This document shows, piece after piece, positions 1-8,275 of a stretch of 64,000 bases of DNA (positions within the stretch are counted from its first letter, which is position 1; each line of letters begins with the position of its first letter). A program made the position numbers and the translations under genes. A model generated the notes under the pieces. It ran no database searches and was not told the origin of the DNA. It worked only from the letters and a program-made list of their open reading frames with translations. Origin of the DNA: Streptomyces roseirectus (GTDB taxonomy: Bacteria > Actinomycetota > Actinomycetes > Streptomycetales > Streptomycetaceae); contig NZ_CP060828.1 of assembly GCF_014489635.1 (NCBI RefSeq), positions 8,296,001 through 8,360,000 of the forward strand. Direction: 5' to 3'.

Positions 1-99
1 GGTGCCCGACGCACGGGACGGACACCCGCCCGTCGGCGCGCGCCGCAATGCCGACCACGCGTCCTTTACAGGCGGCGATCAGGTGGTTTGACTGGGAGA

Positions 100-127
100 G
101 GTCACCATCCGGTGACGCCTGGTGACC
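100..127. promoter_or_regulatory. inverted repeat, possible operator upstream of the adenylating enzyme
   Basis: GGTCACC at 100-106 is matched by its inverted copy GGTGACC at 121-127, with a further GGTGAC at 111-116 between them. It lies about 150 bases before the start at 276. The repeat is visible; that it is an operator is inference. The rest of 1-275 holds no gene that I can support. Confidence 0.3.
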
Positions 128-275
128 GTGGGTGCGCACCGCTTCGGCTGTCTGCCTTTTCTCTTGCCCGAGCCGGCGACCCCCTTTCTCCCGTCCGGCC
201 GATCCCGCCGGACGCGTCCCGCGCGTACGTACGACTGCTGCTGCTCATCAAGCCGACCACGAAAGGCAGTTGACG

Positions 276-1634
276 TTGAGCATCCTCACGCCGCCCGAGG
301 AACAGGTGGCCGACTACCTCTCCACCCGCGTCGACACCGACACCGGGCAGCCGGTGCGCCGGCTCGGACTCGCGGACGTGCGGGAGGCGTTCGCGGCCGC
401 CGGCCTCACCCCCGGCAGCCCGGTCCTCATCGCCGTCACCGACGCCCACACCCAGCTCACCGCCTTCCTCGCCGCCCACTACGCGGGCCTCGTCCCCGTC
501 CTGCTGCCCCGCGTCTGCCCCGAACACCGCCGCCGCATCGTCGCCGACGCCCTCGGCGCCGCCGCGCTCGCCACCACCGCCCCCGGCTTCGTCGTCCGCC
601 GCATCGCCACCGGCCACCCGCGCCTGTACGAACCCGGCCAGGCCATCGTCATGACCTCCGGCAACTCCGGTACGGCCAGCGGCTGTCTGCACCGGGTCTC
701 CGCGCTCTTCGACAACGCGCGCCGGCACGCCGAGGCGATCGGGCTGCGCGGCACCGACACCGTCTGGCTCAACCTCCCCATGCACTACTCCTTCACGCTC
801 GTCGCCCAGGCCCTCGCCGGGATCGTGACCGGCGCCAGACTCGTCCTGAGCGGACCCCCGTTCGACCCCGCCGCCTACCGCGAGGGCCTGCTGCGGCACG
901 GCGTCACCGTCTCCTCCCTCTCCCCGTCCCTGGTCCGCTCGTTCCTCGACGACACCTACGAACTCCCCTCCTCCTTACGGGTCTTGACCGTCGGCGGCGA
1001 CGCCCTCGAAGCCACCCACGTCAAGGAACTCCTCGCCCGCCACCGGGGCGGCGAGCTGTACCTCACCTACGGTCTCACCGAGGCGGGACCCCGTGTCTCC
1101 ACCCTCGCCGCCCACCGCGAACCCCCCGAACGCCTCACCTCCGTCGGCCTCCCCCTGCCCGGCGTCGAGGTCGCCGTGCGCGGCGAGGGCGCCAAGGGCG
1201 AACTGCTCGTGACCACACCCACCGCGATGGTCCGCCGCGTCGGCCACGGCGCCGCCGGCCGGCGCGGACTCGTCGCCGCCGACACCGTCGCCACCGGCGA
1301 CGTGTTCCGCGTCGACGACAGCGGCCACCTGTTCTTCTGCGGTCGGCTCTCCGACTTCGTCGTCATCAACGGCGACCGCGTATCGCTGCGCTGGGTACGG
1401 GAGTTGGTGGGCGCGCTGCCCGGTGTGCTGCACGTGCGGACCGAGATCGTGCACGCCGACGCCGGGCGCGGTGGCGTCGGACGGCAGCGGTACCGGCTGC
1501 ACGTCACCGCGCGCGAGGCCAGCCAGACGATCCGCGACCAGGTGACCCGGCGCCTCAAGGAGGTGCTGCTGCGGGTGGAGTTCCCCTGCGACGTGGTGGT
1601 GCGCGAACTCCAGGCCAACGAGTTCGCCAAGTGA
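276..1634 (+). CDS. AMP-forming acyl/aryl-acid ligase (class I adenylating enzyme)
   Basis: A 452-residue member of the acyl-CoA synthetase / fatty-acyl-AMP ligase superfamily, expected to activate a carboxylic acid as its AMP ester. The phosphate-binding loop TSGNSGTASG is at about 127-136, YGLTEAG at about 265-271, and the hinge motif GRLSDFVVINGD starts at about 356. It is shorter than typical ligases (about 500-550). The start is TTG 276 with GAAAGG at 261-266; an in-frame TTG at 270 is the alternative, and the longer reading to 132 adds low-complexity residues. Codon 234 (975-977) is TTA, so translation should need the bldA tRNA. It converges on the acyl-CoA oxidase-like gene, 4 bases apart. 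The substrate cannot be told from sequence. Confidence 0.85.
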   Translation: MSILTPPEEQVADYLSTRVDTDTGQPVRRLGLADVREAFAAAGLTPGSPVLIAVTDAHTQLTAFLAAHYAGLVPVLLPRVCPEHRRRIVADALGAAALATTAPGFVVRRIATGHPRLYEPGQAIVMTSGNSGTASGCLHRVSALFDNARRHAEAIGLRGTDTVWLNLPMHYSFTLVAQALAGIVTGARLVLSGPPFDPAAYREGLLRHGVTVSSLSPSLVRSFLDDTYELPSSLRVLTVGGDALEATHVKELLARHRGGELYLTYGLTEAGPRVSTLAAHREPPERLTSVGLPLPGVEVAVRGEGAKGELLVTTPTAMVRRVGHGAAGRRGLVAADTVATGDVFRVDDSGHLFFCGRLSDFVVINGDRVSLRWVRELVGALPGVLHVRTEIVHADAGRGGVGRQRYRLHVTAREASQTIRDQVTRRLKEVLLRVEFPCDVVVRELQANEFAK

Positions 1635-1638
1635 CCCG

Positions 1639-3210
1639 TTACGGGGCGAAGTTGTTCCACAGGGCCGTCGCGTAGTCCGGGGCGCCGAGCGGGGGAGCGG
1701 CGCCCTCGGTGTCGAAGGGGGCGGTGAGCGCGTCCAGTCGAGGAGCGAGGTCGGCGCAGAGGCGGTCGATGGCGTCGGGGAGGGCGCGTACGTCGTCGGG
1801 GGTGAGGGTGCCGGTGGCGACGAGGCGTCCGGCGAGGCGGTCGGCCTGGAGGAGGCCGAAGAGGACGGCGAGCGGGTGGGCCGTCAGAGTGCCCGCGAGC
1901 AGGGTCGCCGCCGTCGCCTCGCCGAGTTCTTTGAGGCGGGGCAGGTGATCGGGCGAGGCGTCCGCCGCGAGCCGCAGCTCGTGCGCGCGGGCCACGCTCG
2001 GCCACCACGCCGGGTCCGTCAACTCCCTGGGGATCACCGGCTCTTCGCCGCGCACGCCGGTGAGCGTCGCGCGCCCCGTGTCCAGGAAGATCAGCGCGTT
2101 GTCGCCGCCCGCGACGGTGAACGCCCGCGCCGCCCCCAGGTACCCCTCCAACAGGTTGACGTCGAGGAACCCCGCCAGCCCGCAGTGGCGCCGGCACACC
2201 TCGACGACCCGCGCCGCCTCCTCCGTAGACGCCGCCTTGAGCAGCGCCAGCGAGGCGTCCACGGCGACCCAGGGCGACAGCGCGCCCTCGCCGGCGTCCT
2301 CGCCCGACGCCCGCGTCCGCCACGCCGCGAGCGCCGCGTCCGCCGCGCACGTCAGCGCGTGCGCCCCCGACAGCGCGCCCAACAGCGCACGCCGGTGCGT
2401 GAGATGGGCCAGCAGCGGCTCCCCCGACGGCGTTGGACGGCGCTTGGCGAACCGGAGCGCGGAGACGGCCGCCCGCCGGGACATGGCGGCCATCGCGGAC
2501 GGCACCGTCGCCCACAGCGCCTGCCCGACCGACATGGTCCGCCGCAGCCGCGCGCCGGGCGAGCCCAGCGGGTCGGTGAAGCGGCCGTCGGTGTCGATCG
2601 CCGCCCCGTCGGACAGCCAACGCCCGTACGGCACCCGGCAGTCGCGGAACCGGATCAGGCCGTACGTCAGCGGCAGCGCGCTCGCCGTCAGCGGGGCCGA
2701 GATCTCCACGCCGGGCGCGGCCCGCTCGCCGTCCGTCAGGTCCACGAGGAACGCGAACGTCCCGTGCGTCACCCCGCCGACCACCACCCGGGCGATCACC
2801 GCGCCCAGCGTCGGCACCCCGCCGGGCGTCACGCTGGAGAACTTCGCGGCGTCCGCGTCCGGGGTGTCGATCACGAACTCCCGTGTCACCGGGTCGAATT
2901 CGGCGGTCGTGCGCGCGCCCAGGTGACTGCCCGCGCGGCCGATCTCCGTCACCAGGAACACGCCCTTGGCGACGCCGCCCTCCAGGGCCTCCCGGCACGG
3001 CTTGAGGCAGGCGTCGTCGGTGCCGAAGGAGACGACGGCGTTCAGGCACAGGACGTAGTGGTTGACCAGCGCCATGTAGAGCGCCGGGTGCCGGACCGCG
3101 GCCCTCGCCTGGACATCGGCCAACCGGTCGATGTCGCGCAGGAGTTGAGCGGCGTCGCCCAGAGCGGCGGCTTCGCGCAGCAGGGCCGCGGGGACCTCGT
3201 CACCTGCCAT
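1639..3210 (-). CDS. acyl-CoA oxidase/dehydrogenase-like flavoprotein
   Basis: A 523-residue protein of the acyl-CoA oxidase type, larger than ordinary bacterial acyl-CoA dehydrogenases (about 380). The flavin/substrate region reads GVFLVTEIGRAGSHLGARTT, followed by EFVIDTPDADAAKF, as in peroxisomal-type oxidases. It would introduce a 2,3-double bond into a CoA- or carrier-bound acyl chain. ATG at 3208-3210 is preceded by GGAGGTG. The start overlaps the end of the acyltransferase gene by 11 bases, so the two are probably translationally coupled. With the neighbouring adenylating enzyme and acyltransferase this suggests biosynthesis rather than fatty-acid breakdown. Confidence 0.85.
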   Translation of the reverse strand: MAGDEVPAALLREAAALGDAAQLLRDIDRLADVQARAAVRHPALYMALVNHYVLCLNAVVSFGTDDACLKPCREALEGGVAKGVFLVTEIGRAGSHLGARTTAEFDPVTREFVIDTPDADAAKFSSVTPGGVPTLGAVIARVVVGGVTHGTFAFLVDLTDGERAAPGVEISAPLTASALPLTYGLIRFRDCRVPYGRWLSDGAAIDTDGRFTDPLGSPGARLRRTMSVGQALWATVPSAMAAMSRRAAVSALRFAKRRPTPSGEPLLAHLTHRRALLGALSGAHALTCAADAALAAWRTRASGEDAGEGALSPWVAVDASLALLKAASTEEAARVVEVCRRHCGLAGFLDVNLLEGYLGAARAFTVAGGDNALIFLDTGRATLTGVRGEEPVIPRELTDPAWWPSVARAHELRLAADASPDHLPRLKELGEATAATLLAGTLTAHPLAVLFGLLQADRLAGRLVATGTLTPDDVRALPDAIDRLCADLAPRLDALTAPFDTEGAAPPLGAPDYATALWNNFAP

Positions 3211-4180
3211 GGGACACCTCCGCGAACCCGTCCGCCGACAGCGCCGCCACCGTCGCGACGTCCCGCCCCGCGAACAACTCCCCGGCGCTGCGGGTCAGCG
3301 CGCTCCCCGTACCCGCCTCCACCACGACCGCCGGACCGCCCTCCACCGCCCGCCGCAGCGCCCCCGGCAGCCGCGCGGGCCGCGTCAGACCGTACGAGAG
3401 GACTTCCCGCACGTCGTCGTCCGGCCGGTACGCCCGCCCCAGCACCGAGGAGTACACCGGCAGCCGGGCCGCACCCACCCGGACGTCCCGCATCGCCTCG
3501 ACGAACCGCCGCGCGTCGGCGCCGAGTTCGGGGTGGTGGCACAGGAACGGCAGGCGCAGCCGGACGACCGGCAGGGCCAGGCCGAGGAGGAGCTGTTCGG
3601 CGAGGGTGACGGTGTCGGGCGGGCCGGTGAGGATGATCCGGCGGTCGTCGTTGACGCAGGCGAGCGCCAGTCCGGGCAGGGCCAGGGCCGCGAGGAGCCG
3701 GCCCGCCTCGGCCTCCGGGTCGCCGTCCACCGCCGGCGCCTCCACCAGCAGCATGCCGCCCGGGTGGCCGGTGAGCGCGCGGGCCACGAGGCAGGCGACG
3801 CGGGCGCCGTCCGCGACGTCCAGGACACCCGCCGCGACGCAGGCCGCGATGTCGCCGAAGCTCATGCCGACGACCCGGTCCGGCGCCAGCCCCGCGCGGC
3901 ACAGGGCCCGGTGGACGGCCACCGAGCACGCGAACAGCGCGTACTGCGCGGTGCCCGGCGGGCCGTCCGCCAGCTCCCGCGCGCTTCTCAACTCGCCGCT
4001 CAGCAACTGCGAGACGACCGGGCCCACCCCGAACTCCGCGACCACCGCGTCCCCTTCGGCGCCGACCTCCTCCAACGCCTCCTCCATCACGTCCTGCGTG
4101 TCCAACGCCCTCAGCAGGGGCGCCAGCGTGAAATCACCCTGCCCCGCGAAGGCGTGCACCACCATCCGACCGCTCACCAC
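3200..4180 (-). CDS. stand-alone (malonyl) acyltransferase, FabD/PKS AT family
   Basis: A 326-residue acyltransferase. The nucleophile elbow is GMSFG (GxSxG), the N-terminal oxyanion segment is FAGQGDF, and a His-containing CHHPEL segment sits where the catalytic His is expected. Such proteins load malonyl or other acyl units onto acyl carrier proteins. The start is GTG at 4178-4180 with GGGAG upstream; ATG at 4163-4165 (residue 6) is the alternative. It is first of a two-gene minus-strand operon with the acyl-CoA oxidase-like gene. The primary fabD normally sits with fabH/acpP/fabF, absent here, so a trans-acting AT of a secondary-metabolite cluster extending left is the better inference. 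Confidence 0.8.
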   Translation of the reverse strand: MVSGRMVVHAFAGQGDFTLAPLLRALDTQDVMEEALEEVGAEGDAVVAEFGVGPVVSQLLSGELRSARELADGPPGTAQYALFACSVAVHRALCRAGLAPDRVVGMSFGDIAACVAAGVLDVADGARVACLVARALTGHPGGMLLVEAPAVDGDPEAEAGRLLAALALPGLALACVNDDRRIILTGPPDTVTLAEQLLLGLALPVVRLRLPFLCHHPELGADARRFVEAMRDVRVGAARLPVYSSVLGRAYRPDDDVREVLSYGLTRPARLPGALRRAVEGGPAVVVEAGTGSALTRSAGELFAGRDVATVAALSADGFAEVSHGR

Positions 4181-4259
4181 GACGACTCCCGCAACTCGGC
4201 TGCGTCTACGCGTACTTCGTACTTCGTGCCTCGTGCTGAGACCTCAGCACAGCCGGAGC

Positions 4260-5039
4260 GGGCGGCGGGAGAGCGCGCGGCGGCAAAGGGGAGCGGACTC
4301 CGGCGCGCACCGCCCGACGCGGGCCACGGCACCGGGGGCGACTGGGCCCGGCTTCGTGCGGCGGCCCGACCTCGGTCAACCGGCTCCGCACGGCTCGGGC
4401 GTGCTCAACCGGCCTCGCGCGGCGCGGCTTCGGTCAATCGGCCCGGCTGGGGCTGGTGTTGCCGGGCGTGGGTCGTGATGCCGGGGGAGTTTGGGCCCGG
4501 CCTGGCTCTGCCGGTTCCGTGTGGCTCGGGTGTGTTCAGCCGGTCTCACGCGGCTCGGCTTCGGCTAACCGGCCCGGCTGGGGCTGGTGTTGCCGGGCGT
4601 GGGTCGTGATGCCGGGGGAGTTTGGGCCCGGCCTCGCTCTGCCGGTTCCGTGTGGCTCGGGTGTGTTCAGCCGGTCTCACGCGGCTCGGCTTCGGCTAAC
4701 CGGCCCGGCTGGGGCTGATGTTGCCCGGCGCGGGTCGCGATGCCGGGGCGCCTCGGCCTGGCCTTGCGCGGCGGCCCGGTCTTGCTCTCCCGGCTCCGCG
4801 CGTTTCGGGCGTGCCCAACCGGTCTCGCGCGGCGGCTCGGCCTTGTTCAACCGGCCTCGCGCGGCGCGGTCTCGGGCAATCGGCCCGGCTGGGGCTGGTG
4901 TTGCCCGGCGCGGGCCGCGATGCCGGGGGCGACCGGGCCCGGTCTCGCGCGGCCCGGCCTTGCTCAACCGGCCCCGCTGGGACCGGTGTTACCCGATCGG
5001 CCCCCGTTCAAGCCGGCCCCCGTTCAGACCGGCCCCCGT
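4260..5039. repeat. 131-bp tandem repeats in a long non-coding gap
   Basis: Near-identical units begin at 4441, 4572 and 4703, exactly 131 bp apart, each opening with GCCCGGCTGGGGCTG. A diverged copy begins at 4883 (180 bp further), and degenerate traces run from about 4321. 131 is not a multiple of 3, so the array is not a protein repeat. All readings through it look like shadows and I support no gene in 4181-5039. The array separates the acyltransferase operon from the transporter operon. Short hairpin-forming GC blocks (CCGGCCCGGCTGG) recur in every unit. Confidence 0.8.
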
Positions 5040-5810
5040 TCAGACCGGGCCCAGGAACCGGATGTGTGGTCGGCCGTCCGGGGCTTCCTCGGTGATCGTC
5101 GCGCGGACCCCGTAGACGTCCGCGACCAGCGTCTCCGTCAGGACCTCGCGGGGCGTGCCTGCTGCGACGACCCGGCCCTGTTTGAGGACCGCCAGCTGAT
5201 CGCAGTACATCGCGGCGAGGTTGAGGTCGTGCAGGGCTACGACCGTCGTCACCTTCAGCTCCGTGACCAGGCTCATCAGGGCCAACTGGTGGTGGATGTC
5301 GAGGTGGTTGGTGGGCTCGTCCAGGAGGAGTTCGCGGGGCGCCTGCGCGAGGGCGCGTGCGATGTGGACGCGTTGGCGTTCGCCGCCGGACAGTGAGTGC
5401 CAGGGCCGGTTTGCCTTGTCAGCCAGGCCGGTGCGGGTCAGTGCCGTGCGGACGGCCTGCTCGTCGTCCGGCGTCGCGGGTGTCCACGCCCGGCGGTGCG
5501 GGATGCGGCCCAGGCGGACGACGTCCACGATGGTCAGCGCGACCTGGGTGTCCGCCTGCTGTTCGACGACGGCGACCCGGCGTGCGACCGCGCGGCGGCC
5601 GGCCTCGGAGAGGGGCCGGTCGTCGAGGGTGACGACCCCGGCGTCCGGGGCGAGGACGCCGGCGAGGACACGCAACAGGGTTGATTTGCCTGACCCGTTG
5701 GGTCCGAGGAGGCCGGTGACCTCGCCGGGGCGCGGCGTGAGGGTGACCCCGTCGAGGACGAGCGCGCCCCCCACCGCACGGCGCACACGCTCGGCGCGCA
5801 GCCCGCTCAT
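5040..5810 (-). CDS. ABC importer ATPase, FecE/BtuD type
   Basis: A 256-residue ATP-binding subunit of a metal-chelate/B12-type ABC importer. Walker A GPNGSGKST is at about 38-46, the signature LSGGERQR about 100 residues later, Walker B LLLDEP, and the switch His is in ALHDLN. Length matches FecE/BtuD proteins. The ATG at 5808-5810 overlaps the permease stop (ATGA). It would energise import of cobalamin or a related corrinoid, as inferred from the cobalamin riboswitch before the first gene of the operon; a ferric siderophore is the alternative. Confidence 0.9.
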   Translation of the reverse strand: MSGLRAERVRRAVGGALVLDGVTLTPRPGEVTGLLGPNGSGKSTLLRVLAGVLAPDAGVVTLDDRPLSEAGRRAVARRVAVVEQQADTQVALTIVDVVRLGRIPHRRAWTPATPDDEQAVRTALTRTGLADKANRPWHSLSGGERQRVHIARALAQAPRELLLDEPTNHLDIHHQLALMSLVTELKVTTVVALHDLNLAAMYCDQLAVLKQGRVVAAGTPREVLTETLVADVYGVRATITEEAPDGRPHIRFLGPV

Positions 5811-6817
5811 CGCGCCCCCTTCGTCCGGTACAGCACCGCCACGAACGCCGGGACCCCGATCAGCGACGTCACCACGCCCACCGGGACCTCCTGCGGGGCG
5901 AGGACGGTCCGGGCGAGGGTGTCGACCCAGACCAGGAACACCGCGCCCGCGAGAGCGGTCGCCGGCAGCAGACGGGTGTGGCCGGGGCCGGTGAGCGCGC
6001 GGGTCGCGTGCGGCAGGACCAGGCCGACGAAGCCGATCGCGCCCGCCGAGCTGACCAGGGCCGCCGTCAGCAGGGCCGTCGCGCACAGCAGGACCAGCCG
6101 GGTCCGGGCCACCGACACGCCCAGCGACGCCGCCGCGTCCTGGCCGAACGCGAACGCGTCCAGCGTGCGCGCCTGCCCCACGCACACCAGCAGCGCCGCC
6201 GCGAGGACGGCCGCGCCGACGGAGACGTCCGTCCAGTCGGCCCCGCTCAGGGAGCCCAGCAGCCAGAACAGGACGCCCCTGGTGGTCTCCGCGTCCGCCG
6301 CCGTCATCACGACGAACGACGTCAGCGCCGAGAACAACTGCATCGCCGCGACGCCCGCGAGGACCACCCGGTCCGTCGTCCCGCCCAGCGTGTGACTGAG
6401 CAGCAGCACCAGGCCGAACGACAGCACCGCGCCGATGAACGCGCCGCCCGACACCGACACCAGCCCGCCGCCCGCGCCGAGCACGACCACCACGACCGCG
6501 CCCGTCGACGCGCCCGAGGAGACGCCGAGGACGAACGGGTCGGCGAGGGGGTTGCGCAGCAGCGACTGCATCACCGCCCCGCACATCGCGAGCCCCGCCC
6601 CGCACACCGCCGCCAGCAGCGTGCGCGGCAGCCGCAGGTTCCACACGATGCCGTCCCGCAGCGGGCTCAACTCCGTGTGCCCCCAGCCGAGATGGGAGGC
6701 GACCGACGCCCACACGTCGCCGACGGCGATGTCCGCCGGGCCGATCGTGATCGCCAGCGCGACCGAGGCGGCCAGCAGGGCGAGACCGCCCGCGCCGGAC
6801 AGCAGACCGCGCGTCAT
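5807..6817 (-). CDS. ABC importer permease, FecCD/BtuC family
   Basis: A 336-residue, strongly hydrophobic membrane protein with the FecCD-family pattern of about ten membrane segments. The family motif GLAMCGAVMQSLLRNPLADP is near residues 70-90 and GFVGLVLPH (cytoplasmic coupling region) is in the second half. It forms the translocation channel with the downstream ATPase. It begins at ATG 6815-6817, overlapping the substrate-binding-protein stop by 4 bases, and ends overlapping the ATPase start by 4 bases, so the three genes are coupled. Confidence 0.92.
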   Translation of the reverse strand: MTRGLLSGAGGLALLAASVALAITIGPADIAVGDVWASVASHLGWGHTELSPLRDGIVWNLRLPRTLLAAVCGAGLAMCGAVMQSLLRNPLADPFVLGVSSGASTGAVVVVVLGAGGGLVSVSGGAFIGAVLSFGLVLLLSHTLGGTTDRVVLAGVAAMQLFSALTSFVVMTAADAETTRGVLFWLLGSLSGADWTDVSVGAAVLAAALLVCVGQARTLDAFAFGQDAAASLGVSVARTRLVLLCATALLTAALVSSAGAIGFVGLVLPHATRALTGPGHTRLLPATALAGAVFLVWVDTLARTVLAPQEVPVGVVTSLIGVPAFVAVLYRTKGAR

Positions 6818-7827
6818 CCCGCCAGGCCGTACGCGCGCAGGGCCGCCGCGACCTTCTCGATGCCCTCGACCGTGCGGATCGTCGGGTTCATGGCCTGCCC
6901 CGACAGCAGCACGTACCGCTTCCTCTTCACCGCCGTCATGTTCCTCGTGACCGGGTTCGACTCCAGGAACTCGATCTTCTTCGCGGCGGTCTCGGCGGTC
7001 TGCTGCCTGCGCGTGAGGTCACCGATCACCAGGACGTCCGGGTCGCGGTCGGCGACCGTCTCCCAACCCACCTGCGGCCATTCGTCCTTGGTGTCGTCGA
7101 AGACGTTCTTCGCGCCCAGCGCACGGGTGATGGCGCCGGGGGCGCCGCAACAGCCCGCCAGGTAGGGGGACTGGGAGTTCGCGAACCAGTACATGACCTC
7201 GACGTCGCCGGCCTTGAGGCCCGAAGTCGCCTTCGCCACCCGCTTCTTGAGGTCCGCGACGAGTTTTTCGCCGCGCTCCTCGACGCCGAACAGCCGTGCC
7301 AGGTCCAGGACTTCGCCGTAGACCGCGTCGAGCTTGAGGGGCTGGGTGCGGGCGCCGTCGCCGTCCCCGTCGTTGTCCTTGCCGACGCAGTCCGAGGGGG
7401 ACAGGTAGGTCGGCACGCCCAGTTTCTCGAACTGCTCCCTCGGGGCGACGCCGCCCTTGCCGAGGGTGGAGGCGAACGAGGCGGCCACGAAGTCCGGTTC
7501 GGCGTCCAGGACCGTCTCCAGCGAAGGGGCGTTGTCCGCGAGGCGCCTGACCTTCGCGTTCTCCTCCTTCAAGGGGCCCTCGACCGGGTCGGTCCACGTC
7601 GCCGTGCCGGCCATGCGGTCCGCGAGGCCCAGGGAGAGCATGATCTCCGTCGTGCCCTGGTTGAGGGAGACCGCCCGCTTCGGCGGCGCGTCGACGGTGA
7701 CCTCGTGCCCGCAGTTGGTGAGCGTCACCGCCGTGGCGGCGCTCTTCGCGTCGTCACCGGAGCCGGCGCAGCCGGTCAGCAGGACGGCACAGACGAGGAA
7801 CAGGGCAGCGGGGCGTGCGAACTGCAC
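6814..7827 (-). CDS. ABC importer substrate-binding lipoprotein, BtuF/FecB type
   Basis: A 337-residue periplasmic-binding-type lipoprotein. A hydrophobic signal ends in the lipobox LTGC, followed by an Asp/Ser/Ala-rich linker and two helical-backbone lobes typical of metal-chelate receptors (PPKRAVSLNQGTTEIMLSLG near the start of the mature domain). The start is GTG at 7825-7827 with GAAGGA seven bases upstream. An 18-codon upstream extension exists in frame but has no ribosome site and would bury the signal peptide. It captures the ligand outside the membrane for the FecCD/FecE pair. The leader carries a cobalamin riboswitch, so a corrinoid is the likely ligand. Confidence 0.9.
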   Translation of the reverse strand: MQFARPAALFLVCAVLLTGCAGSGDDAKSAATAVTLTNCGHEVTVDAPPKRAVSLNQGTTEIMLSLGLADRMAGTATWTDPVEGPLKEENAKVRRLADNAPSLETVLDAEPDFVAASFASTLGKGGVAPREQFEKLGVPTYLSPSDCVGKDNDGDGDGARTQPLKLDAVYGEVLDLARLFGVEERGEKLVADLKKRVAKATSGLKAGDVEVMYWFANSQSPYLAGCCGAPGAITRALGAKNVFDDTKDEWPQVGWETVADRDPDVLVIGDLTRRQQTAETAAKKIEFLESNPVTRNMTAVKRKRYVLLSGQAMNPTIRTVEGIEKVAAALRAYGLAG

Positions 7828-7887
7828 AGCGTTTCCTTCGGCGTCGAGGGCTCGTACGCGAAGCCCGGTCGTACGGTCCACCCCCGA

Positions 7888-8275
7888 CCGTCCACCCGGC
7901 CGCAGGCCGCCAGCAGGTCTTCGGACTCGGGATCACCCGACCGGAACGCCTTCCCGGACCGCGTCAACGCCGTCCAGTGGCCCTAAGGGCCTGTCGTCAC
8001 ATTCCCGTCTGCCGGGAGGGGTCTGGCACGCGCATCTGCGGCGTTGTCGTCGGTCGCCGACGCTCCGCGTCGACTCCCTCCTCCGCCTCGCAGCTGCACG
8101 CACCAGACCCCTCCCGGCCCGCCCTACGGGCGGACGACGCGAATGTGACGACAGGCCCTTGCCCCGCCCGTCACCCTCACCGCTGCGCGTCAGCTCCGGA
8201 TTCGCACCGGATTCCCTGACCCGTGCGCCCACCTGCGCACACGGGTTCGACTGGCTTTGGGAAGCTATCACACGG
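7888..8275 (-). promoter_or_regulatory. cobalamin (B12) riboswitch, split by an inserted inverted-repeat element
   Basis: On the minus strand the aptamer core is recognisable at about 8242-8165: CCGGTGCGAATCCGG, then GCTGACGCGCAGCGG. The 3' B12-box-like segment GAGTCCGAAGACCTGC is at about 7929-7914. P3-like arms CCCGTGTGCG and CGCACGGG precede the core. Between core and B12 box lies a 176-bp inverted-repeat element (7985-8160), occupying the region that in this class is a peripheral variable stem. The riboswitch begins next to the GNAT stop and ends about 60 bases before the binding-protein start. It should lower importer expression when adenosylcobalamin is abundant, if the insertion has not broken it. 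Confidence 0.85.
7985..8160. mobile_element. 176-bp MITE-like element with 20-bp perfect terminal inverted repeats
   Basis: AAGGGCCTGTCGTCACATTC at 7985-8004 is repeated exactly, inverted, at 8141-8160. A second perfect inverted pair is nested inside: CCGGGAGGGGTCTGG at 8012-8026 and its complement at 8103-8117. The element has no open reading frame that I can support and no clear target-site duplication. It would fold into a long hairpin when transcribed. I infer a non-autonomous transposable element; an intrinsic extended stem of the riboswitch is less likely given the perfect ends. Confidence 0.7.

Noticed and set aside
102..899. Long open frames opposite or alongside the adenylating enzyme and most other genes
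   Set aside because: In DNA this GC-rich the antisense and shifted frames stay open; their translations are low-complexity Arg/Pro/Gly strings without motifs and lack ribosome sites.
4441..4833. CRISPR or repeated protein domain in the 131-bp array
   Set aside because: No spacers exist between copies and the period is not divisible by 3.
5040..6713. 557-residue fused permease-ATPase
   Set aside because: The upstream part is an off-frame shadow of the permease; the ATPase has its own ATG at 5810 overlapping the permease stop.
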